NCBI GenBank assembly: GCA_946647055.1
Contig: CAMPCT010000076.1
Coordinates: forward strand, 1-8,775
Length of the DNA: 8,775 bases
Source: an uncultured Atopobium sp.
Lineage (GTDB): Bacteria > Actinomycetota > Coriobacteriia > Coriobacteriales > Atopobiaceae
Direction: 5' to 3'
Positions 1-5,848 of this stretch are shown piece by piece. The translations under genes were made by a program, and so were the position numbers. How positions within the stretch are numbered: the stretch's first letter is position 1; each line of letters starts with the position of its first letter. Below the pieces are notes generated by a model. The model was not told the origin of the DNA and searched no databases. It saw only the letters and a list, made by a program, of their open reading frames with translations.

Positions 1-678
1 CTCGGCGCCCCCAAGTCCGCAGACTCTGGCGAGTACATCGAGGCCACGCTTTCGGAGGACAACAACTGGACGTATACCTTCGAGGACCTGCTCAAGTACA
101 ACGACGGCGAGGAGGTCGAGTACTCCGTCGAGGAGGTCGACGTTCCCGAGGGCTACGAGGCTAGCGTCACCGGCGACGTCGCCCAGGGAATCACCGTCAC
201 CAACAGCCATACCCCCGAAACCGTCTCTGTCAGCGTCACCAAGGTGTGGGCGGACGCCAACGACCAGGACGGCATTCGTCCCGAGTTCGTCACCGTGAGG
301 CTGCTTGCCGACGGCAAGGACACCGGCAAGACCATCAAGCTCAATGGAGGCGCGTGGGAGGGCACGTTCGAGGACCTGCCAAAGAACGCAGCTGGCGTCG
401 AGATCGTCTACACCGTCGAGGAAGTCGACGTTCCTAGTGGCTACGAGGCTTCCGTCAGTGGTAGCGCGGCGAATGGCTTCACCATCACCAACAGCCACAC
501 GCCCGCTCCTGCGCCCAAGCCCAACCCCAACCCCAAGCCTACGCCCAAGCCCAAGCCTGAGGTCCCCAAGACTGGTGAGGACGCACCCATCATCCCGCCT
601 GCAGCCCTACTGCTTGCCTCTGGAATGATGCTTGCGGCGGCGGCAGCGATGCGCACGAAGCGTGGCGAGCGTCGATAG
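1..678 (+). CDS. Cell-wall-anchored surface protein with Cna_B repeats, C-terminal part (5' end outside window)
   Basis: The frame is open from base 1, so the true start lies upstream; 225 residues are visible. It holds the end of one Cna_B domain (about residues 1-71) and one whole Cna_B domain (about 75-167), each closing with TNSHTP. Cna_B domains are beta-sandwich stalk modules. Many carry an internal Lys-Asn isopeptide bond, and the pieces expected for it are present: Lys in TKVW, Glu in YTVEE and Asn in ITNSH. A Pro/Lys-rich wall-spanning linker follows (about 167-187). Next come the sorting signal VPKTGE (188-193), a hydrophobic helix (about 196-216) and a basic tail ending RTKRGERR. 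The signal has Val where the usual LPXTG has Leu. The protein is expected to be attached to peptidoglycan, or to a pilus, by a sortase. It may be an adhesin or pilin; which of these cannot be decided without the N-terminus and neighbouring sortase genes. A hairpin lies just downstream. Confidence 0.93.
   Translation, partial: LGAPKSADSGEYIEATLSEDNNWTYTFEDLLKYNDGEEVEYSVEEVDVPEGYEASVTGDVAQGITVTNSHTPETVSVSVTKVWADANDQDGIRPEFVTVRLLADGKDTGKTIKLNGGAWEGTFEDLPKNAAGVEIVYTVEEVDVPSGYEASVSGSAANGFTITNSHTPAPAPKPNPNPKPTPKPKPEVPKTGEDAPIIPPAALLLASGMMLAAAAAMRTKRGERR
127..213 (+). repeat. Cna_B repeat copy 1 (conserved end of domain)
   Basis: This stretch encodes VEEVDVPEGYEASV followed by a TNSHT end. It matches bases 415-501 codon for codon in most positions, with a spacing of exactly 288 bases (96 codons). 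The differences are mostly third-position or conservative, as expected for tandem domain duplication. Confidence 0.8.
415..501 (+). repeat. Cna_B repeat copy 2 (conserved end of domain)
   Basis: This is the second copy of the module seen at 127-213, encoding VEEVDVPSGYEASV and TNSHT. The 96-codon period equals one Cna_B domain, so more copies probably lie upstream of the window. Confidence 0.8.
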
Positions 679-722
679 GTAGACAAGGACATAGACGGAT
701 GACGTCCGTGATCCGTTGATGA

Positions 723-750
723 AGAGGGGGCTTCCTTGGAAGCCCCCTCT
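723..750. terminator. Strong hairpin, probable bidirectional terminator between convergent genes
   Basis: A perfect inverted repeat pairs AGAGGGGGCTTC with GAAGCCCCCTCT around a four-base loop (735-738), giving about 12 base pairs, most of them G-C. It sits between the stop of the surface-protein gene (678) and the stop of the convergent gene (787). The T tract is short on both strands (CTCTT on +, AGAG-side TTCATC on -), so it is an imperfect intrinsic terminator. Position and stem strength still make this the best reading. Confidence 0.8.
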
Positions 751-786
751 CTTGCGTGCGAATGTCGGAGTTGTCAGCGTCTCGCC

Positions 787-2070
787 CTAGAAGGACTCGC
801 GGTCGGTCGCGCTGGTGCCAATGCCCGTTCCCTCGCCGCTGGACGAGATCTCGTAGCTGTAGCCCGACCTGAGCTCGAAGGTCTCGCTGCCTCCAAAGCT
901 GCACCGGTAGTAGACTCCATCGTCGCCAAACATGTCGTCCTCGCCAAACCACAGCTCGCCATGGGCCTCGTTCATGCGATAGGTCCCTGCCGGGAGATTG
1001 ACGGTTGCGGAGCTGTTGGGGGAGATGAAGACGGTCCTCACTAGGTCGTCACCGGAGTAGATCTTGTAGTAGACATACGAGCCGCCCTCCTTGATGGTGA
1101 GGGGGACGGCGGTCGAGGAGTAGTCGGGGTTGCTGTAGACCACGCCGGTGCTCGGGAAGTCCACCACACAGGCTGCGGCACGCTCGCCAAAGTCCGGCAG
1201 GCCCTCATAGGAGCGCCCGACGAGCGTCATGAAGAGCTTGTACGCCTCATAGTTGCTGCCTTCGGCAAGAAGCGCCTCGGCCTTGTCGGCGGTGACGTGG
1301 GTGTCACATTCGAGCTGGAGGTCAGCGGCGTCCTTGAAGCCGTTCTCGGCAAGCGGGGCAAAGGCCTCGCTCGCCTCGCTCCAGCTGCCCGCGGCCATGA
1401 GGTCGGCTGCCGTGAAGTAGGCGGAGTTGTCGCGACAGTTCTGGGCAGCCTCCTGCGCGGCGCCCTCGTGAATCAGGTCGTAGGCCTGTGCGGCGGCGTC
1501 CCATGCGGCGGGATCCTCCCCGGCCTTCTCCTCTGCTGCCTGAGCTGCCAGCCAGAGGTTGGCCCTCTCAGCCATGGCTGCGGAGTCCTCGTAGTCCTCG
1601 AGCTCTGTAAACGCCTCGACGGCCGCTTGGTACGACCCGCCAGCATAGAGCTCCTGGGCCTGTGCGTAGGCCTGTGCCAGGGCTTCGGCACGCTTTGTCT
1701 CGGCGACGTGGTAGGCGACGCCTCCGGCAACCGCGAGGACCGCGAGGATGCCCACGATGGCCATCCAGAGCTTCGACTTCTTCTTGGGTGGCTCGGATGG
1801 CGCGATTGGAGGCTGCCCGACGGGTGCGCCCATATCGACCACCGGAACGGGTTCGAATTGCGCGGGTTCGACCTGCACGGGCTCGACCTGCGGAATCTCC
1901 TGCGTCACGGGGGGCACCGAAGCCGTGTCGGTCGGAGCGGGCACGGGGACGGGCTGCACCACCGTCTCGGAAGGGGCTGGGACAGGCTCGTCCACGATTT
2001 GCCTGGCACCGCAGTACTTGCAGAACTTGACACCATCGACCAGTTCCTGGCCACACGATACGCACTTCAT
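787..2070 (-). CDS. Zinc-ribbon membrane protein with extracytoplasmic repeat region and beta-rich C-terminus
   Basis: The product has 427 residues. The ATG at 2070 was chosen because GAGGGAG lies 7 bases before it and because the protein then begins MKCVSCG. Longer in-frame starts add an Arg/Trp-rich stretch typical of non-coding sequence. An N-terminal zinc ribbon has two CxxC pairs (C3/C6, C17/C20). A Pro/Val/Glu-rich linker (about 29-95) is followed by KKKSK and one transmembrane helix (about 101-120). Residues 122-300 are Ala-rich helical, with repeated motifs such as YAGGSYQAAVEAF and MAAGSWSEASEAF that resemble TPR or Sel1 units. Residues 308-412 look beta-rich (Tyr, Gly, Ser) and the tail is Ser/Gly-rich. 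The expected topology is ribbon in the cytoplasm and repeats outside. The plan resembles zinc-ribbon membrane proteins of Gram-positives such as the TcaA/YvbJ type, but I do not recognise a specific family. A sensing or envelope scaffold role is inference only. Confidence 0.88.
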   Translation of the reverse strand: MKCVSCGQELVDGVKFCKYCGARQIVDEPVPAPSETVVQPVPVPAPTDTASVPPVTQEIPQVEPVQVEPAQFEPVPVVDMGAPVGQPPIAPSEPPKKKSKLWMAIVGILAVLAVAGGVAYHVAETKRAEALAQAYAQAQELYAGGSYQAAVEAFTELEDYEDSAAMAERANLWLAAQAAEEKAGEDPAAWDAAAQAYDLIHEGAAQEAAQNCRDNSAYFTAADLMAAGSWSEASEAFAPLAENGFKDAADLQLECDTHVTADKAEALLAEGSNYEAYKLFMTLVGRSYEGLPDFGERAAACVVDFPSTGVVYSNPDYSSTAVPLTIKEGGSYVYYKIYSGDDLVRTVFISPNSSATVNLPAGTYRMNEAHGELWFGEDDMFGDDGVYYRCSFGGSETFELRSGYSYEISSSGEGTGIGTSATDRESF

Positions 2071-2133
2071 GGCATGACTCCCTCGTGTCGTGGCGGAGTG
2101 CGGGAGCCGTCTGGTGCTCCCTGGCATAGGCCA

Positions 2134-2153
2134 ATGATAGACCCCAAAAGGGG
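2134..2153 (-). promoter_or_regulatory. Palindrome next to a candidate -10 box upstream of the zinc-ribbon gene
   Basis: On the minus strand CCCCTTTTGGGG (2142-2153) is followed two bases later by TATCAT (2139-2134), a fair -10 box about 64 bases before the start codon. No good -35 sits at the usual distance, as expected if an activator or other DNA-binding protein acts at the palindrome. A close relative of the palindrome occurs at 4601-4617. The promoter call is weak; the palindrome itself is plain to see. Confidence 0.35.
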
Positions 2154-2161
2154 ATGGCACG

Positions 2162-2254
2162 TCACGAAGCGCTAGCCTGTGGCTCCAGCGTGCGATTCTT
2201 GTCCGCGAAGCGTTCTGGCTGGGAGAGGGCCATGTCACCGTGGTCCATGCCCAC
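2162..2254 (-). other. Short coding-like stretch of unknown origin (possible small ORF or gene relic)
   Basis: In one minus-strand frame the gap between the HAD gene and the zinc-ribbon gene reads as a well-mixed, protein-like sequence. It includes AGQAKFEELVGMDHGD and then ALSQPERFADKNRTLE, and ends at TGA (2164-2162). Third codon positions are mostly G or C, as in the real genes here. The longest initiated version begins at GTG 2254, with GAGGA four bases before it (30 residues); an ATG at 2248 gives 28. The coding-like reading continues upstream of these starts to about 2285, in a frame different from the HAD gene, so it may be the tail of a gene lost by deletion. I do not recognise the family. 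Confidence 0.3.
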
Positions 2255-2286
2255 AAGTTCCTCGAACTTGGCCTGTCCCGCGGGCG

Positions 2287-3150
2287 CTAGCGTCGCATGA
2301 AGGCGGGCATGACACCCTTGGCCGAGGCCTCGGCTATCTGGAACAGGGCATCTGCCACCGCGTCTTCGGCAACATCGCCAATGTGCCAGCGGGCGGCGCG
2401 TGCGATGGCATCGCTGGCGTTTGCCACGGCAACCGAGTTCTCCACCACACCAAGCAGCGCGAGGTCGTTCTCGGAATCGCCAAAGGCAGCGACCTCGTCC
2501 AGGCCCACCCCCAGGTGCTCTGCGAGAATCTGGATGCCCCGGTCCTTGCCCCAGCCTGCGGGGACCAGGTCTATGAGGAATCCTCCCTCGACGGGAAACA
2601 CGAAGTCGAACATGGGGAATCGCTCCCTCAACGTGGTGCGCAGGTCCCTCATGTCCGCCTGCGGCATGTCGCAGCGGAGGTTTGCCTTGATGCAGCGGTC
2701 CCAGTCGAGACGCTCGACGACGCGGATGGCGTCCCCATAGATTCGTGGGTTGGCCGCGAGCTCCTCCTTTGTCGCACCAAGGTGGTAGGCGGTCCCATCC
2801 TCCTCTTCCTTGCGGGGCAGGTCATCAAGGTCATAGACCGCCAGCACGCAGCCGGGGATGGTGCGCAACAGTCGCGCCATCTCGTTGATCGCCGCCACGT
2901 CGAGGGGTTCCACGTGCACGAGGCACCCGTCCACAAAGACCATCTGTCCGTTCACGAAGGCGCCTGTCTGGTAGCAGGCCTTGTCTGGCCCAAGCATCCA
3001 GCGCATGGCCGAGGGCGGCCTGCCCGTCACCGGCGCAAAGCGCACGCCCGCGGCAAGCAGTGCGCGCACGCCCTCGAGGGCGTGGTCGCTGGCGGTTCCG
3101 CCGGCGGGGAGGAAGGTGTTGTCGAGGTCGGTTGCGACGAGCCTGATCAT
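2287..3150 (-). CDS. Cof-type HAD superfamily hydrolase (type IIB cap)
   Basis: The product has 287 residues, normal for the Cof/YidA-like family of Mg-dependent phosphatases acting on small phosphorylated metabolites; the substrate cannot be predicted. All four HAD motifs are visible. These are DLDNT (nucleophile D8, acid D10), VTGRP with T42, K202 in WGKDRG, and GDSEND (D225, D229). The C2-type cap lies between motifs II and III (about 80-185). The ATG at 3150 places the nucleophile at residue 8, as usual, and AGAGGGGG lies 6 bases upstream. The start overlaps the stop of the methyltransferase gene in the sequence ATGA, so translation is probably coupled. It is clearly related to the HAD gene at 7080-7895: both share RPxxxIxxA-like spacing in the cap, the ARWHIG motif near the end and the VENSVAVANA/VPNSVAVANA block. 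Confidence 0.93.
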   Translation of the reverse strand: MIRLVATDLDNTFLPAGGTASDHALEGVRALLAAGVRFAPVTGRPPSAMRWMLGPDKACYQTGAFVNGQMVFVDGCLVHVEPLDVAAINEMARLLRTIPGCVLAVYDLDDLPRKEEEDGTAYHLGATKEELAANPRIYGDAIRVVERLDWDRCIKANLRCDMPQADMRDLRTTLRERFPMFDFVFPVEGGFLIDLVPAGWGKDRGIQILAEHLGVGLDEVAAFGDSENDLALLGVVENSVAVANASDAIARAARWHIGDVAEDAVADALFQIAEASAKGVMPAFMRR

Positions 3151-3827
3151 GGGAGACCCCCTCTTCCCTCCGTGAGGATGGGCGGGTCGAACCGCCACAC
3201 CGTGTAGTGCTGATGGCACTGGTATACCTTGATCTGCTGGTTCCGCGCGTTGCGGTAGGTGTAGAACGTGCCCTCGCGCTCCTGGGTCCAGCCAGGACGG
3301 CCCTGGTACCACCATGTGTCACCGTTGTCCGACATGTGGACGACGGTGCAGGGATGGTCGACCTTCTCCTCGACGGCCTCGATGAAGCGACCCAGCACGT
3401 TGGGGTCGAAGGGGTTGAAGAGGTAGAAGTGCGTGAAGGGGCTCAGGTCGAGGTCGAGCACGCTTCCCTCGACCACCTGGAGCTTGTCATATTTGGCCGA
3501 CCATGACCGTGCGACCGCCGCCATCTCGGGGTCGAGCTCGACGCCGGTCACCCGTCCCGGAAGCCCCTGCCACAGGAAGTAGGCGAGCACGCGCCCCTTG
3601 CCGCAGCCCACGTCGAGGAGGTGGGAGTTCTCGTCAAGCTCGAGCTGACCAAACAGCTCGTCGAGGACGAAGTAGAAGGTGGGGGAGGAGCCATGTGCGC
3701 CTTTCTCGGGAAGCCGCGCCTCGTCGGTGGCAAAGAGGGAGACACCGCAGATCGCGCGGTCTATCTCGTCGTCGTGGGCGACGAGGTCGGCCTCGGAGCA
3801 GATCAGGCGTTCCTTGCGCTTTGCCAT
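3147..3827 (-). CDS. Class I SAM-dependent methyltransferase
   Basis: The product has 226 residues. It has a Rossmann-type methyltransferase core. The SAM-binding loop is LLDVGCGKGR (70-79), an acidic residue ends the second strand in GVELDPE (E97), and EGSVLDLD (120-127) fits the adenine-contacting region. NPFDP at 138-142 occupies the motif IV position, where N6-adenine enzymes have NPPY or DPPY, but the residues differ. No substrate-recognition domain is present. The N-terminal 60 residues are mostly helical. The C-terminus is rich in aromatic residues and His (WWYQG, YQCHQHY). The target may be a small molecule, lipid or protein; the sequence does not tell which. The start at 3827 has GAAGGG about 8 bases before it. 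The gene lies 31 bases after the membrane-protein gene and overlaps the HAD gene by ATGA, so it is the middle gene of an operon. Confidence 0.9.
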   Translation of the reverse strand: MAKRKERLICSEADLVAHDDEIDRAICGVSLFATDEARLPEKGAHGSSPTFYFVLDELFGQLELDENSHLLDVGCGKGRVLAYFLWQGLPGRVTGVELDPEMAAVARSWSAKYDKLQVVEGSVLDLDLSPFTHFYLFNPFDPNVLGRFIEAVEEKVDHPCTVVHMSDNGDTWWYQGRPGWTQEREGTFYTYRNARNQQIKVYQCHQHYTVWRFDPPILTEGRGGLP

Positions 3828-3858
3828 GACAGGGTCCCTTCGTGTGCCGGTTGCGCGC

Positions 3859-4527
3859 CTAGATGATTCCCAAGGGGATGAGCGTCACCAGCAACAGGGC
3901 GTCGAGGCCCCAGATTCCCAGCAGGAAGCGGTTGCGCCTTGTGGGCTCCCAGTCGGGCACGTAGTTGCTTGCGAGGAAGAAGGGGATGTAGGTGGTGACG
4001 AAGACGGGCAGCACGCCCCACCACTTGTAGACCCATATGAACGAGTGGTTGCTGGTGGCGGCGAGGAAGCTCTCGACCAGGGCGAAGAGCAGGGCCATGC
4101 TGATGGCCCCGGCCAGCTTGGCGCTGATGCCCCCACGCCCGTCCTTTGCGAAGTAGCGGGCGCTGGGGTCCTTGGGAAGCATCTTGTAGGAGATGATGCC
4201 TGCCAGCGAGAACATCATGGACAGCTCCCAGCACACGCCGATGAGCAGGATGAAGGTGGTGGACTCGTTGCTCACGGACCACAGGGGATAGCCGGAGAAG
4301 TGGGCGATGATGGCGTTGCAGATCTCGTAGAGCCAGTGCACGCCATAGAGGGCGAACCCCGCGAAGATCATCTTGAACTCGCCCTTGTGGAATTCGCTCC
4401 AGTAGACGTAGAAGACCACCGCCAGGATGAAGATGAAGGTCCAGTTGAAGTTCTCCGTGCTCCGGACCACGATGGCGTCCACCAGGTCCTTCGCTTCCTG
4501 CGAGCCGTCACCCCAGAACTGAAACAT
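3859..4527 (-). CDS. Six-helix integral membrane protein of unknown function
   Basis: The product has 222 residues with about six predicted transmembrane segments (roughly 26-43, 50-76, 89-113, 133-157, 162-186, 201-221). It begins MFQFWGDG and has AAGGGGG about 4 bases before its ATG. Polar and charged residues lie inside or next to the helices: HWLYEICN (64-71), CWELSMM (99-105), ALVESF (149-154). These suggest a binding site or catalytic centre inside the membrane rather than a simple anchor. The loop KMLPKDPSARYFAKDGRGG (about 115-133) is basic and probably cytoplasmic. I recognise no named family. It is the first gene of the probable operon with the methyltransferase and the HAD hydrolase, so the three may act on one membrane-linked substrate; this is inference. 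Confidence 0.88.
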   Translation of the reverse strand: MFQFWGDGSQEAKDLVDAIVVRSTENFNWTFIFILAVVFYVYWSEFHKGEFKMIFAGFALYGVHWLYEICNAIIAHFSGYPLWSVSNESTTFILLIGVCWELSMMFSLAGIISYKMLPKDPSARYFAKDGRGGISAKLAGAISMALLFALVESFLAATSNHSFIWVYKWWGVLPVFVTTYIPFFLASNYVPDWEPTRRNRFLLGIWGLDALLLVTLIPLGII

Positions 4528-4578
4528 GGTTCCCCCTTAGTCCGTTCGTGCCTCCATGTGTGGTGACCCATTGCCTCG

Positions 4579-4617
4579 ATTGTATGCGTTTGCGATGCCG
4601 CATCCCCTTGTGGGATG
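4579..4617 (-). promoter_or_regulatory. Candidate promoter with overlapping palindrome for the minus-strand operon
   Basis: On the minus strand TACAAT (4584-4579) is a good -10 box about 50 bases before the membrane-protein ATG. At the -35 distance there is no TTGACA-like hexamer. Instead there is the inverted repeat CATCCC-CTTGT-GGGATG (4601-4617), whose sequence closely matches the palindrome upstream of the zinc-ribbon gene (2141-2156). This would suit a promoter controlled by a DNA-binding protein. Confidence 0.35.
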
Positions 4618-4665
4618 GATGGCAAGGCGGGTGGATGCGATTGATGCCATTGCGGCCGCAGCTCC

Positions 4666-4693
4666 TTGCCCCCATATGACAAAGCGTTATAGA
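4666..4693 (+). promoter_or_regulatory. Candidate promoter for the zinc-ribbon/hydrolase pair
   Basis: TTGCCC (4666-4671) and TATAGA (4688-4693) are separated by 16 bases in an AT-richer patch, about 55 bases before the ATG at 4748. The -10 is good and the -35 is partial. It faces away from the minus-strand operon, which makes 4528-4747 a divergent control region. Confidence 0.4.
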
Positions 4694-4747
4694 CTGTGCT
4701 GATGATGGCGCATGACGCGCACGATCGGTGTGACTGGGGAGGCAATC

Positions 4748-4906
4748 ATGGCTACGGAGGTCATTTCCGAATCCGCCCTCGATGACTGGCTTCTCGAGCC
4801 CGACTGCCCCCAATGTGGCAGCGAGGACGTGAGGTGCCTCGAGACCCATCCCGACGGCACCAAGCTGTGGTACTGCAACACCTGTGGCCACACGTGGGTC
4901 GAGTAA
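4748..4906 (+). CDS. Small zinc-ribbon protein, 52 residues
   Basis: The ATG at 4748 was chosen because GGGGAGG lies 6 bases before it; an earlier ATG at 4712 has no such site and adds 12 unconvincing residues. The protein carries two CxxC knuckles, CPQCG (C20, C23) and CNTCGHTW (C43, C46). These are spaced 19 residues apart, as in rubredoxin-like or ribbon zinc sites. The end, WYCNTCGHTWVE, resembles the C-terminal ribbon of TFIIS-type and transposase-type zinc ribbons. A further Cys (C30) lies between the knuckles. The N-terminal 18 residues are acidic. It is probably a stand-alone nucleic-acid or protein-binding ribbon; its target is unknown. The alpha/beta hydrolase gene starts 10 bases after its stop, so the two are almost certainly co-transcribed. 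Confidence 0.87.
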   Translation: MATEVISESALDDWLLEPDCPQCGSEDVRCLETHPDGTKLWYCNTCGHTWVE

Positions 4907-4916
4907 GGAGGCATCG

Positions 4917-5726
4917 ATGATGCGTAAGACTCTCGAGACCCCCTTGGGGACCATCGTCTACTGGGTGAGCGACGAGGTCGATCCCACCTTGCCCTGGCTC
5001 GTGTTCCTTCCCGGCCTCACGGCGGACCATCGGCTGTTCGAGCGCCAGATCGCGCACTTCGAGTCCCGTGCCAACTGCCTCGTGTGGGACCCTCCCGCCC
5101 ACAACGAGTCGAGGCCGTTCGAGCTCGACTTCACGATGGACGACATGGCCCGCTGGGTCCACGACATCCTTGCCGCCGAAGGCGTGGACTCGCCCGTGCT
5201 CGTGGGCCAGTCCATGGGTGGGTATGTCTCGCAGGCGTTCATCGACCTCTATCCCGGGGAGGCGGCCGGCTTTGTCTCGGTGGACTCCGCCCCGCTCAAG
5301 AGCAAGTACTACCCCAGGTGGGAGGTCGTCGCGCTGCGCCACACCAAGGGCATGTACCAGGCCATCCCCTGGAAGATACTCAAGCCGTGGGCAGAGCGCG
5401 GCGTGGCTGAGAGCCCCTACAGCCGCGCGCTCATGCGGGCCTTCATAGAGAGCTACGACAAGGACGAGTACGTGGCGCTTGCCGCCTTTGGGTACCGGCT
5501 GCTCGCCGATGCCATCGAGGCGGAGCGTGCCTACCAGATCGACTGCCCGACCGTCCTCATCTGTGGCGAGAAGGACCATGCGGGCGACGTGATTCCCTTC
5601 AATCGCAAGTGGGCGGCAGGGGAGAACCTCGAGCTCGTCTGGATTGCCGATGCGGGACACAACTCAAACACCGACAAGCCCGACGAGGTCAACCGCATCA
5701 TCGAGGGGCTGCTGGCGAGGGTGTGA
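4917..5726 (+). CDS. Alpha/beta hydrolase
   Basis: The product has 269 residues, typical of small alpha/beta-fold hydrolases. The catalytic triad is visible: Ser99 in the nucleophile elbow GQSMGG, Asp220 in GEKDHAG and His248 in DAGHNSN. LPGL (31-34) supplies the oxyanion-hole region and WDPPAHNES (57-65) the following strand-loop. A lid-like segment lies between about 125 and 195. No signal peptide is seen, so the enzyme is cytoplasmic. Substrates of such enzymes are esters, amides, thioesters or lactones; none can be assigned here. The start codon is ATGATG: the first ATG (4917) lies 5 bases and the second (4920) 8 bases after GGAGG (4907-4911), so either may be used. The site abuts the TAA stop of the zinc-ribbon gene, implying a shared transcript. 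Confidence 0.92.
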   Translation: MMRKTLETPLGTIVYWVSDEVDPTLPWLVFLPGLTADHRLFERQIAHFESRANCLVWDPPAHNESRPFELDFTMDDMARWVHDILAAEGVDSPVLVGQSMGGYVSQAFIDLYPGEAAGFVSVDSAPLKSKYYPRWEVVALRHTKGMYQAIPWKILKPWAERGVAESPYSRALMRAFIESYDKDEYVALAAFGYRLLADAIEAERAYQIDCPTVLICGEKDHAGDVIPFNRKWAAGENLELVWIADAGHNSNTDKPDEVNRIIEGLLARV

Positions 5727-5772
5727 TTCCCCCTTGGTGTGTTCAAGTGCTGGTTCTTAGGCTGATGTGCCC

Positions 5773-5800
5773 TTGACTCATGCTCTCTGCCCCGCATACT
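5773..5800 (+). promoter_or_regulatory. Candidate sigma-70 type promoter for the chromate-transporter pair
   Basis: TTGACT (5773-5778) and CATACT (5795-5800) are spaced by 16 bases, close to consensus. The expected transcript start near 5807 lies about 39 bases before the TTG start at 5846. The alternative ATG at 5780 falls inside this promoter, which argues against its use. Confidence 0.55.
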
Positions 5801-5832
5801 TGTCTGGATGCGCACGTGCACGCTCGAGGCCA

Positions 5833-5848
5833 GGGGAGGAGACGCTTG
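5833..5848 (+). promoter_or_regulatory. Ribosome binding site that decides a TTG start
   Basis: GGGGAGGAG (5833-5841) lies directly before TTG (5846-5848), with the GGAGG core 6 bases away. The only upstream in-frame ATG (5780) has no Shine-Dalgarno sequence. TTG is therefore the better start of the transporter gene. Confidence 0.65.

Noticed and set aside
1297..2175. Long plus-strand open frame opposite the zinc-ribbon gene
   Set aside because: Its translation is rich in Gly, Arg, His and Leu without domain features, it has no ribosome binding site, and the minus-strand frame contains clear motifs. It is a GC-driven shadow.
3679..4566. Plus-strand open frame opposite the membrane protein and methyltransferase
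   Set aside because: The translation is charged and Gly/His/Asp-rich with no domain. The minus strand encodes coherent membrane helices and a SAM site.
5780..5845. ATG start at 5780 for the first transporter gene
   Set aside because: No Shine-Dalgarno sequence precedes it, it overlaps a good promoter candidate, and the extra 22 residues are Arg/His/Gly-rich, unlike a membrane protein start.
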